In this document: positions 34,535 to 42,816 of the stretch, one piece after another
Layout of the letters: the number at the start of each line of letters is the position of its first letter
Position numbering within the stretch: the first letter of the stretch is position 1
Assembly: GCF_001513965.1 (NCBI RefSeq)
Contig: NZ_KQ948032.1
Coordinates: 114,206-178,205 of the forward strand
Direction: 5' to 3'
Source of the DNA: Streptomyces cellostaticus
GTDB taxonomy: Bacteria; Actinomycetota; Actinomycetes; Streptomycetales; Streptomycetaceae
DNA length: 64,000 nucleotides
Program-made: the position numbers and the translations under genes
Notes under the pieces: generated by a model
Seen by the model: only the letters and a program-made list of their open reading frames with translations
Told to the model about the DNA's origin: nothing
Database searches by the model: none

Positions 34535-36805
34535 CTACCGCTGGAGGGTGTTCTCACGCAGGGGCCGGGAGGGCCCGGCGGCGTGGCCGGATCTGGCCGC
34601 CCGGTCGTGTTCCGCCAGGGCCTGGCGCACCAGCTCCAGGCTGCGGGTGACCGAGCCGATCTCGTCGTGGTTGACCGGATGCAGCACGGTGCGGCGGTCT
34701 CCGCCGGCGAGCCGTTCGACGAGCACGGCGACCGCGCGCAGCGGCCGGATCACCACGACATGCAGCCACCCCAGGCAGGCCGCGCCCACGGCGAGGCCCA
34801 GGATGCCGGCGAGCATGGTGTGCTGCTCGGCCTGCACCGCGGGGATCTGGAGCGCTGCCGCGGGCTCCGCGGCCACCACGTGCCAGCCGAGACGGGCCGT
34901 CGGGCCGCTCTGCGCCAGCGGCGCGGCGGCGTCGACCGATGGACCGGAGGACGTGTTGTGCACCGCCGAGGTCGCGGTGCCCGTGGTCCCCGGGGCGCCC
35001 TGGGTGGCGCGGGCGAGACGGGTCAGGCCGGAGTCGGGCAGCGACTGGAAGGCGCGGTAGCCCACGCTCGCCGCCAGCACCTTGTCGTCGCGGTCCGTCA
35101 CCCAGACGCTGCCCAGCTTCGGCCTGGGCAGAATGGAGTTGAGCGCCTTCACGTCGATCTCGCCGAACAGGACCACCCCGGCCGCCGGGGCCTTGCCCTT
35201 GCCGGCCCGGACCTGCGCGTAGGCGGCGATCGCCGGTATCCGGCCCGAGGTGTTGACGGTGGTGATCCCGCCGCCGTGGGGCACGTGGACGAGGGTCCGA
35301 AGCGGTGTGTCGCCCACCCTCAGCATGATGGTCCCCGAGCGGTCCAGAAGGTACAGCGAGCGATACTGCTTGTGGTCGGCGAGGGACTTTTGCAGAACCT
35401 CGGTCTGGGCAGCCCGGCTCTTGCCCGGCAGACTCGCGGCCGCCTCGCTCAGGTCGGTGTACGACCGGTCGAGGGACTGCCGGACTCGGTTCGTCGCGAT
35501 CTCGGTGCGCGCCTGCTGGTCGGCGAGGACCGGAGCCGGAACCGCGGTCGCGGTGTCCGCCCGGTTCAGCACGAAGATCATCGGCATCGACCAGCAGGCC
35601 ACCACCACCACGCCGGCCACGGCCAGCGCCCGGTAGCCCGGTCCGCGCCGGGCCGGGAACTCCTGCGGGCCGCTCTCGCCGAGCAGTTGCCCGCGCAGTG
35701 AGTCCAGGGCCCGCCCGATCCGCGCCAGTTCCCCGAAGCCATGTACCGGAACCGGCCGGGACAGCTCCGCCGACGCGGCCGGCCCGTCCCCGGTCGCACC
35801 CCGGGCCAGACGGCCGGCGGACAGGTACAGCCTCAGCAGTGGCTGCTGCACGGAGAAGTACAGCGCCATCCCGAGCAGCAGCGCGACCACGGCCAGCGCT
35901 CCGGCCGCCTCGAGCGCGAAGCCCGAGTAGTCGGCGGCGGTGGTCGTGGCGGGCACCGCGCGGGAGGTGAGCACCACCAGACCGAGGTCGTCGGTTTCGC
36001 CCTGCCCGGTCGCCGAGGCGACCTGGGCCCAGCCGGCCACGGTGCGCCGGCTGCCGGTGGCGGCGCCCAGCATGCTTCCCGAGGCGTCGGTGTCACTCCC
36101 CGACCCGTGCGCCGCGCGGGCCGCCGCCGCGGACAGACCGCTGCCGGCGGCGGCCGGCGACGCCGTGCCGTGGACTGCAGTGGCGAGCACTGTGCCGCTC
36201 GCGTCCAGCACTTCGGCGGTGCGTCCGTCGCCGTACGCCGTGAGGGCGGGGAGCACCTCGGAGACCACCAGCAGCCACTGCCGCTCGGTCCCGCTCTGAG
36301 CCTGGTACTGGTCCTGGTCGGGGTCGTCCTGCTGCGCGGGCAGCGTGACCTTGGCGAAGTACAGCAGTTGCCGCGTGCCGCCCGACGTCACCAGCCGGGG
36401 CGGGATCTCCCCGTGCCCGGACGCCGTCCTGGCGACGCCCACTCCGGCCAGCGGCACGGTCTTGCCGCCCGTCGCCAGCAGTTTGCCGGTGTGCGCGTCG
36501 AGCAGGACACGGCCGAGGGCCGCCTTCCTGGCAGAGGTCAGCGCTTTGAGCGCGGTCGTGGGGGTCGATGTGCTTGTCGCCGGGTACGCGTTGGCCGTAC
36601 GGCGTACCGTGCTCGCCTCGGCTTCGATCGCGGTACGCATCGACTGCGCGGTGTCCGCGGCGATCCGCTGCTCCCCGTTCAACACGGCCTGCGGGATGCC
36701 CCCGGTGTGGATGCCGTCGAGGCCGATCACGGTCAGGGCGGCGACCACCAGCAGGAGTACGACAAGTGAGGCTATCGGCGGGCGCACCCCGCCAAGCATC
36801 GGCAT
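34535..36805 (-). CDS. double Cache-HAMP membrane sensor-like protein without output domain
   Basis: A 756-residue protein with two similar halves. Half one: TM (about 10-30), extracytoplasmic Cache-like domain (to about 285), TM (LEAAGALAVVALLLGMAL), HAMP-like region ending SLRGQLLG. Half two: TM (LAVAGVVVVACWSMPMIFVL, about 395), Cache-like domain with SLYLLDRSGTIMLRV and VWVTDRDDKVLAASVG, TM (about 670) and a HAMP region (VVIRPLRAVAVLVERLAGGD). It stops after SRPLRENTLQR: no kinase, cyclase or methyl-accepting domain. It is first in the pgs-like operon. It may sense an extracellular ligand and act directly on PgsBC, or replace PgsA; both are inference. The ATG at 36805 has no clear ribosome site. 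Confidence 0.8.
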   Translation of the reverse strand: MPMLGGVRPPIASLVVLLLVVAALTVIGLDGIHTGGIPQAVLNGEQRIAADTAQSMRTAIEAEASTVRRTANAYPATSTSTPTTALKALTSARKAALGRVLLDAHTGKLLATGGKTVPLAGVGVARTASGHGEIPPRLVTSGGTRQLLYFAKVTLPAQQDDPDQDQYQAQSGTERQWLLVVSEVLPALTAYGDGRTAEVLDASGTVLATAVHGTASPAAAGSGLSAAAARAAHGSGSDTDASGSMLGAATGSRRTVAGWAQVASATGQGETDDLGLVVLTSRAVPATTTAADYSGFALEAAGALAVVALLLGMALYFSVQQPLLRLYLSAGRLARGATGDGPAASAELSRPVPVHGFGELARIGRALDSLRGQLLGESGPQEFPARRGPGYRALAVAGVVVVACWSMPMIFVLNRADTATAVPAPVLADQQARTEIATNRVRQSLDRSYTDLSEAAASLPGKSRAAQTEVLQKSLADHKQYRSLYLLDRSGTIMLRVGDTPLRTLVHVPHGGGITTVNTSGRIPAIAAYAQVRAGKGKAPAAGVVLFGEIDVKALNSILPRPKLGSVWVTDRDDKVLAASVGYRAFQSLPDSGLTRLARATQGAPGTTGTATSAVHNTSSGPSVDAAAPLAQSGPTARLGWHVVAAEPAAALQIPAVQAEQHTMLAGILGLAVGAACLGWLHVVVIRPLRAVAVLVERLAGGDRRTVLHPVNHDEIGSVTRSLELVRQALAEHDRAARSGHAAGPSRPLRENTLQR

Positions 36806-36896
36806 ATCGGCGCGGCGGCGGGTGCGGTGCCGGCGCGGCGCCCGGGGTGCGGAGGGCAGGGCAGCGGGTCCTTCCTCAACTGGCGCCGGGCGCCCA

Positions 36897-36937
36897 AATG
36901 TTCGATAGGGCGAACATTCTAGCTTCCTGTGATCACA
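36897..36937. promoter_or_regulatory. two palindromes upstream of the pgs-like operon
   Basis: AATGTTCG-N6-CGAACATT (36897-36918) has perfect 8-bp arms, and TGTGATCACA (36928-36937) is a perfect palindrome. Both lie 90-130 bp upstream of the Cache-HAMP gene, in the gap before the next minus-strand gene. They are likely operators; the regulators are unknown. Confidence 0.55.
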
Positions 36938-37071
36938 TAACCATCACACTTTCGCCCCGTGTGTCGTACGAGACAACGGGACCCCTGTGCGGCGGCGACA
37001 CATGCGGGACCGCCACCCCCCGCGCACCGAAGGGCGGACCCGCGAACAGGCCCGGTCCTTCGGCTGTCCGG

Positions 37072-38418
37072 TCAGCGGACGAAAGAGATCTCCGGGTACT
37101 TGTTGGCGGGCCCGTCGAGCAGGGTGCTGTGCTTGTGCCGCAGCTCCTGGTCGAAGAAGGCGGCGAGGTAGACGCGCTGGATCTGGACCGCCCGGTTCGG
37201 GTCGATCGTGCCGTACTGCTGCTGGAGCTGAGCCTGGGAGAGCCCGAGCAGGCCCGCCTCCTGCGGCACCATCCACTCGTTGTCGCTGAACGACAGGTGC
37301 GCCGCGCCCTGGAGCTTGATGTCGACCCGGTATCCCTTCAGATGCGACCACAGCGTGCGCCACGACCCGTCGTTGTTGCGGTTGTGGTAGCCGGAGCTGA
37401 AGAGCATGAAGGGGCGGTCCAGGTCCTTGCTCGGAGCCGTCCCGAAGAACTGGCCGTCCAGGTTGGCACCGGCGGCGATGCGGTGGTCGAGCTGCATGGC
37501 GGTGTCGACCGCCGCGCCGCCCAGCGACCAGCCGAACATCCCGATACGGGAGGTGTCCACCGACTTGGACAGCCCGGAGGGGAGCGTTGCGTGGCCGGCG
37601 TCCGGGTTGCCTCCACTGCTGATCTTGCCGAGTGCGTTGATGACGAACCGGATGTCGGCCGCCCGCACCTTGAGCGTGTCGGAGGAGTGGGCGCCCGACG
37701 GCATGCTGTTGACCTCGAGCCGGTTGCCGGGGAACTGCACCTCGTTGGCGTCGTGGGTGTGGTCGACGGTGACGACGAGGTAGCCGCGGCTGGCGAGATC
37801 CTGGGCGAGCGCGGTGCCCATCGCGCGGTCCGAGTGCAGCCCGGTCGAGTACAACAGGACGGGCAGCTTGCCGAGCGTGGTCTTCACCGGGGCGAGGACA
37901 CGGCCCGCGGTCTTCGGCAGGGTCACCTGCTGCGGCGACAGCCCGCGCGAGGCGAGGAAGTGGGCGCCGGAGATCGACGGCATCCACGGCGCCTGATAGT
38001 GCCCGGACGTGGCGGTGGCCGGATACCAGAGCGACACCATCAACTCGCGACGCTTGCCGGACACGTACGGATCCGTACGGGACGTGTCGACAAGGTGCAG
38101 GCCGACCATACCCACGCTGTGTTGCCCGGTCGGCGCCGGCATGTTGAGCTGCAGGCCGGACGGGGCCGTGCGGGCGGACGTGAGCGCCTCAGGGTGTATG
38201 GGCTTGTGGTGCAGCGGCGCCTCGTCGTTCTCGGGCGCCCAGGGCGTGTTCCGGTCGGGCTGGTCGGCCGAGAACCCGGTGGCCGAAGGCTTGTCGGACG
38301 TCTTCCCGGCGGCCATCGCCGGCGTCATCCCCATAGCCAGCGCGACGGCCAGCGCACCCGCCGAGCCGACCGCTCTGGCGATCACTCTACGACGGTGGCG
38401 CGGGCGGCGGTGTGTCAT
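37072..38418 (-). CDS. secreted alpha/beta hydrolase (PAF-acetylhydrolase-like)
   Basis: A 448-residue exported protein with a basic twin-arginine-containing signal (RRRVIARAVGSAGALAVALA, cleavage after AMA). The catalytic domain has the nucleophile elbow MFGWSLGGAAVD, oxyanion-side LPVLLYSTGLHSDR and VVTVDHTHDANE, and a late His in QGAAHLSFSD. It resembles platelet-activating-factor acetylhydrolase-type lipases and esterases. The ATG at 38418 follows AAGGGGG. Substrate unknown. It lies upstream of the pgs-like operon on the same strand, but 260 bp apart. Confidence 0.85.
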   Translation of the reverse strand: MTHRRPRHRRRVIARAVGSAGALAVALAMGMTPAMAAGKTSDKPSATGFSADQPDRNTPWAPENDEAPLHHKPIHPEALTSARTAPSGLQLNMPAPTGQHSVGMVGLHLVDTSRTDPYVSGKRRELMVSLWYPATATSGHYQAPWMPSISGAHFLASRGLSPQQVTLPKTAGRVLAPVKTTLGKLPVLLYSTGLHSDRAMGTALAQDLASRGYLVVTVDHTHDANEVQFPGNRLEVNSMPSGAHSSDTLKVRAADIRFVINALGKISSGGNPDAGHATLPSGLSKSVDTSRIGMFGWSLGGAAVDTAMQLDHRIAAGANLDGQFFGTAPSKDLDRPFMLFSSGYHNRNNDGSWRTLWSHLKGYRVDIKLQGAAHLSFSDNEWMVPQEAGLLGLSQAQLQQQYGTIDPNRAVQIQRVYLAAFFDQELRHKHSTLLDGPANKYPEISFVR

Positions 38419-38469
38419 GAAACCCCCTTGTTGGTCAGCGATCACAGAACGCGCGATCGACTGCCGCAC

Positions 38470-39177
38470 ACCGTACCGCCGCGGCGGCGGCCGGACTCGC
38501 CCACCCGGGATGCCGCCGTAGCGATTTCACCTACCGGATGCTGAGCGCTGCCACGGCCCGGTGACCCGTCGACGCTTCATGGCACCGGTCGCGCCCCGGC
38601 TGTTCTCCAGGGCCTGGCCCGGCCGGTGGCCGAAGGCCGACACGGTGGTCAAGGGCTGCCCAGGCGCTTCAATGCACCGAGCGACTTCGAGTGCATCGCC
38701 GCCGTCACCAGCCAGGCACTCCAGTGGTACGGCCCAGATGCCGGCAAATGAATCAGAGCCGAGCGTCGGCCGTTCCGAGGAAGCGCAACAGTCGATCCCG
38801 CAGCTGGGCGCTCTTCGCCGGAAGGCACGCGCACTCGCAAAGGCCGCCCCGAGCTGGACACCCGGACCAGCCGAGCCAAGCACAGAGCCCGTTCGTGCAC
38901 GCGCTCTGCTCGCCGTTCTTCGAAGCCGTGCCCACAGCGTGCCCATAAGACCGGACAACCACGGTAAACAGCGGAGCGAAGCCAGCTCTCGAAGCCACGC
39001 TGGAGGCGACGTATCCCCAGGTCAGAGCCTGCGCGGCCACACAAGCGCCGTCGCTTCTCGTTCCCTCAGCAAGTTCTGACGGGTGTCGTGTGCACGGTGG
39101 AGGCGATGGTGGCCGACGTCCTTGTGAGCGGCTGGGACTTCCATGCAGGAAGTCCTCGTCTCAGTGGAGCGGCCCGG
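38470..39177. other. non-coding, decayed segment with flank repeat copy B
   Basis: About 700 bp with no supported gene. From 38818 to 39060 it aligns with copy A at 28898-29130. It shares CGTGCCCATAAGA with copy A and ends CAAGCGCCGTCGCTT (39043-39057), the exact bases that precede the tRNA scar at 29131. Only fragments reminiscent of the tRNA end follow (TTCTCGTTCCC), suggesting a deleted third scar. Confidence 0.6.
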
Positions 39178-39924
39178 TCAGGCAGTGCGCACCGCCAGGT
39201 GACGGCGGAAGGGCGGGCGGGTCAGCAGCCAGGCCCAGGTGCCTGCCGGCAGCGGGCGGATGTGTTCGGCCGCGCAGTGGGTGGCGCCCGGCACGATCCA
39301 TACCGTGGTGTTCGGGAGGGCGGCCAGGCGAGTGGTGTCGCCGCGCGGGATGAACTGGTCGTGCGCGCCGTTCGCGGCCAGCAGCGGTACGCAGGTGTCC
39401 ACGTCGTCCGCAGGAAGGCCCAGCAGCCCCTGGCGGCGCAGGGAGAACGCGGCCAGCATGCCGTCGGTCCCGGCTGCCTTCGGGAGGGCGGCCAGGCCGA
39501 GGGCGTTGCCCAGGATGCCCGGCATGCCGTACGGGAGGGCGAGTACGTCGATCGGCTCCTCGGGCTCGCCCGCGCCGGTCGGCCCGCCGATGTCCACCGC
39601 CGCGTCGACCACGCCCCGCAGGGCCAGTTTGACCGCCCAGTGGCCGCCGAAGCTCAGGCCCAGGTAGGCCACGGGTTCGCCCGGGCGCCGGCGTCGTATC
39701 TCACCGACGAGCGCGGACAGAAGGCGGTCGCCGTCCGCGGTCAGAGGGCCCGGGGCCTCGCCTGTGCCGGGCATGTCCACGGACACCACCAGCAGACCCG
39801 TCGCCAGCGCCGTCGCCACGGCCATGCGGTGCAACTCGACCTTCCAGGTGTCGACCCGGGTCTCGTGGGCGGGACCGAACGGAAAGTCGGCGACAGTTTG
39901 CGGACCGGACTGATCGACCGTCAT
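39178..39924 (-). CDS. alpha/beta hydrolase (FrsA-like), possibly N-truncated
   Basis: A 248-residue protein with VVSVDMPGTGEA, nucleophile elbow YLGLSFGGHWAVKLAL (Ser about residue 97), Asp in NGAHDQFIP and a late His in GATHCAAEH. Fold and order match FrsA/dienelactone-hydrolase-like enzymes. The usual N-terminal beta strands with the oxyanion GG motif are reduced to a short piece, VDTWKVELHRMA, so the N-terminus may be lost. It has a moderate GGGAGCA ribosome site. Substrate unknown. Confidence 0.7.
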   Translation of the reverse strand: MTVDQSGPQTVADFPFGPAHETRVDTWKVELHRMAVATALATGLLVVSVDMPGTGEAPGPLTADGDRLLSALVGEIRRRRPGEPVAYLGLSFGGHWAVKLALRGVVDAAVDIGGPTGAGEPEEPIDVLALPYGMPGILGNALGLAALPKAAGTDGMLAAFSLRRQGLLGLPADDVDTCVPLLAANGAHDQFIPRGDTTRLAALPNTTVWIVPGATHCAAEHIRPLPAGTWAWLLTRPPFRRHLAVRTA

Positions 39925-40102
39925 GCTGCGGTGCTCCCATCGGCTCGCGGTGCGGTCCTTCACACCTGCCAGCCAGCGTGGACACGGGGTGCACTGCCTA
40001 TGCCGCAGACACCGCTGTCGCGACGGAAGTGGCGGCATAGGACGCTTGCTTCAGTTACGGCAACGCCCTCCGCGGACCACTGCAAAGGAGTCTTGGACTC
40101 GT

Positions 40103-40363
40103 ATGGTGACCGTGCGGATCGTCGAGCAGCCCGGAGCCGGCCGCGGCCTGGTCACCGAAAATGCCCTCAGGGAAGACGATGTGGTGGCCACGATCTGTGG
40201 GGCCGAGTGCCGCTCCTACCCCACTCGCACGTCCGTCCAGATCGCGGCCGACCGGCACATCGACGGCCTGCAGGTCGTGGCCTACCTCAACCATTCCTGT
40301 GAGCCGAGCACCTACGTGGACGTCAAGGCTCTGACGGTCACCGCCGCTGCCGCGGCGCCCTGA
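40103..40363 (+). pseudogene. SET-domain protein, C-terminally truncated
   Basis: An 86-residue frame with a good ribosome site (AAAGGAG). It contains PGAGRGLVTENALREDDVVA, DRHIDGLQVVAYLNHSCEPS and DVKALTVTAA. These are the front and middle of a SET methyltransferase domain, including the NHSCxP pseudoknot motif. The last part of the domain (the GEEL/FDY region with the catalytic Tyr) is missing; the frame ends in an Ala run and TGA. Probably a broken gene, unless it has a non-catalytic role. Confidence 0.65.
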
Positions 40364-40369
40364 CGAGGA

Positions 40370-40977
40370 TCACCAGTCACTGGGACCACGGTCACCGGGC
40401 AGACGCAACAGCAGACCCGGACAGTGACAGGGCCGGCCACACTGGGAGCAGTCCGCCTCGCCGGTCGTCGTCGCCCGTACCCAGTAGTCGTGCAGAACGG
40501 TGACGGGCTGCCAGCCAGCGGCCTTCAGCACGCCCTCGCTGCGGTCCGGCTCATTGTGCAACCAGGAGATCACGTACGCCTCGGTGCATCGTTGTCGCAA
40601 CCATTGCGAGCGCCGTGCGGTGAGGGCGCTTCCGACGCCGCGTCGGCGCATCGGGGCGGCCACGGCATGGTACCCAGACGTCCGATTCGGCGGCCGTCGG
40701 CGGACGGTGGGGTGGTGGGAAGGGCACTGACCGGCATGGGAGCGACGAATTCCCCGTAACTGTCGTCGTCCAGCACGCAGGCAGTGGCCGCACCCACCAC
40801 AGCCGATTGCATCCCTGCGCGAGCGACCAGGAAGAGCAGCGTCCCGTCGTGGACACCTTGGAGTGCCTGGTCGACGCTGAGCATGCCGCGCCCCACGACC
40901 GCCTCGAACAGGGTGATGGCCGCCGTCACGGCCGACCGGTCGTGGGGCCCCAGTTCGGTAACCGCCCAGTCCGTCAT
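40370..40977 (-). pseudogene. GNAT acetyltransferase with frameshift
   Basis: The first half (MTDWAVTELGPHDRSAVTAA to GEFVAPMPVSALP) and the second half (APMRRRGVGSALTARRSQWL, then EAYVISWLHNEPDRSEGVLK) are in different frames. The switch lies about 40655-40675, just before the acetyl-CoA-binding RRRGVGSAL loop. Together they make a typical GNAT of about 200 residues with an unusual Cys-rich tail (CSQCGRPCHCPG). One inserted or lost base would explain it. A sequencing error is the alternative. Confidence 0.65.
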
Positions 40978-41093
40978 GGCCGATAGGACTCCTCATGGTT
41001 TGGCGGCGGTGCCCGGTCTACGTGGCCCGAAGAAGATGAGCGCCCGCTGCTCAACGCACGCCGACCGGTACGAGAGCGAGAACCGCCTGAGGG

Positions 41094-42014
41094 CTATTCG
41101 AGCGGGGTCCTGGCGAGGACCTCGCGCAGGACCGGCCACGAGAGGTCGGAGTACGTGGTGAACTTCTCCTTGGTGCGCTTGGTCTCGTGGATGTACTCGA
41201 AGACCTCGCGGGTGAGGTCCGCTCCCTCGTACGCGTCCAGGTGCACCTCGTTCTCATTGAGATACACGTGGAAACTCGCCCCGAAATCGGCGCTGTCGTT
41301 CATGAGCCCGTCGCTGCTCATGACTCCGCCGTCCATCGGGCAGAACACCTTATGCACGGCGTACGTGTCACGGGTCAGCCACGCGCACTGGCCGGGTGTG
41401 AGCGTCACCAGCCCGCGCTTCTCGGCGTCCCAGTCCAGCTTTTTGTACGACATGACATCGAGCTGTCCGGCGAGACAGTAGATGATCCCCGTAGTGTTTC
41501 CGTGCGAATGGATCGGCGAATAGTGCTGCGCCGGCCAGATCTCCAGGACCACCGGTGAGCCGTACTTCGCGTTCTCGTCGAAGGCCGGCTCCGGGACTCC
41601 GTGCTGCTGCCTGGCCAGGCCGTCGTACTTGCCCTTGCCGGTGCAGGCCACCCGGATGTACGGGGGGTGGCTCTTGTCGCCCCTCTCGCCGTAGACCTTG
41701 TCGTGCAGGATCTGCCGCAGCAGCCGGGGCGAGGTGTCCGTGCGCGGGTCGAGATGCCAGCGGATCGCCTGGGTCTCCCAGGCGGACAGCCGGATGTTGG
41801 CGGCCTTGCGGGCGAGGTCCATCACTGCCGGGGGAACCATGAGCTGGCGGACGTACTCGTCGAACGAAGAGGGCTGGGAGATGACGAGCGCTGGTTCGAT
41901 CCTTTCGGCCTGGATACGCAGCCGGCGTTCCTGCTCGTTGGTGATGTAGAAGGGCGGCGGAGGCTCCACATCGGTCTCGGTCGACGTGGCGGGTGTGGGG
42001 GGTGCTTGCGTCAT
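41094..42014 (-). CDS. cupin protein, cysteine-dioxygenase type I-like
   Basis: A 306-residue protein. Residues about 165-270 form a cupin with HYSPIHSHGNTTGIIYCLAG as metal motif 1 and WLTRDTYAVHKVF as motif 2, resembling cysteine dioxygenase. The helical N-terminal 120 residues include FDEYVRQLMVPPAVMDLARK. It could oxidise a small thiol, but the family resemblance is limited to the cupin. No Shine-Dalgarno is obvious at ATG 42014. The upstream minus-strand gene ending at 42224 may be co-transcribed. Confidence 0.65.
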   Translation of the reverse strand: MTQAPPTPATSTETDVEPPPPFYITNEQERRLRIQAERIEPALVISQPSSFDEYVRQLMVPPAVMDLARKAANIRLSAWETQAIRWHLDPRTDTSPRLLRQILHDKVYGERGDKSHPPYIRVACTGKGKYDGLARQQHGVPEPAFDENAKYGSPVVLEIWPAQHYSPIHSHGNTTGIIYCLAGQLDVMSYKKLDWDAEKRGLVTLTPGQCAWLTRDTYAVHKVFCPMDGGVMSSDGLMNDSADFGASFHVYLNENEVHLDAYEGADLTREVFEYIHETKRTKEKFTTYSDLSWPVLREVLARTPLE

Positions 42015-42223
42015 GCTGGAATTGTCGACGCCATCGGGGACGAAAAAGGCCCAATATGACCGATAAGGGGAATTCGCGGGGCGCGCTTCCCGTCGCTGCG
42101 GAACCGATCCTTCGGCGTCACACACCGCTGCGACAAAGACCCTGATCGAGTGATGCTGCCCGGGGTAATCGCGCGAGGGAGCCCTTCCGAGCCGGGCCGC
42201 GAAGAAGTCCCTCGCACTCACGC

Positions 42224-42637
42224 CTATTCCATGCCACGTCCGCCGAGGGGGACGCCGCCCAGGGAGATGAATCCATCGGCGAGGTCCACCGCGGGAAGGG
42301 CGGCCAGCTGGGCCTCCAAAGAATCCTTCAACTTGATCGGTGGAGCCGGCTCGATGAAGGCGTCACTGGTCTGGAGGTCGTAGACGAGTTCGTCGATCTC
42401 CTCCCGGGTGGTCGAGGGCATGACGAACGCGTGGACGTGATCGCCGACCTCGGACATCGACCATTTGGCGAGCAAGCCCGCGTTGGGGCGGCGGAAGCGG
42501 ACGCTGAACGACCCGGGTACCGAAGTCCCTTCCAGCCGACGGAACTTCGGTGGCGGAAGGCCGTGTCGGAACGGCACGTCTCGGGCAGGACTCGGCACAC
42601 GGAACAACCGAGCGGCGCAGACCCACGTCGAGACCAC
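42224..42637 (-). CDS. hypothetical protein
   Basis: Up to 137 residues; the credible part is the C-terminal 97 (PGSFSVRFRRPNAGLLAKWS, then EEIDELVYDLQTSDAFIEPA and VDLADGFISLGG). I do not recognise the family. The N-terminal 40 residues are compositionally poor and the start is unclear; an internal ATG at 42457 is possible. It lies 210 bp upstream of the cupin gene on the same strand. Confidence 0.4.
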   Translation of the reverse strand: MVSTWVCAARLFRVPSPARDVPFRHGLPPPKFRRLEGTSVPGSFSVRFRRPNAGLLAKWSMSEVGDHVHAFVMPSTTREEIDELVYDLQTSDAFIEPAPPIKLKDSLEAQLAALPAVDLADGFISLGGVPLGGRGME

Positions 42638-42816
42638 CGGCCGGCAGAGGCAGGCCCGGCCGGAGCGGCCGTACCGCGGTGTCGCGGAGGCACTGTCCTG
42701 TCGGCCGTGCGGCCGGGTACCCGAAGAGGGACCATCGGGGCACGGATATCTCTGCGGCCCGGCGGCCCAGGGGTCCCGGGTCGCGGTGTGGTCTGTGTGG
42801 GAAGGACGGCGGCGGC

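Noticed and set aside
33092..35701. Plus-strand 869-codon frame over the pgs-like operon
   Set aside because: Antisense shadow without domains; the minus strand holds recognisable PgsB, PgsC and Cache-HAMP proteins.
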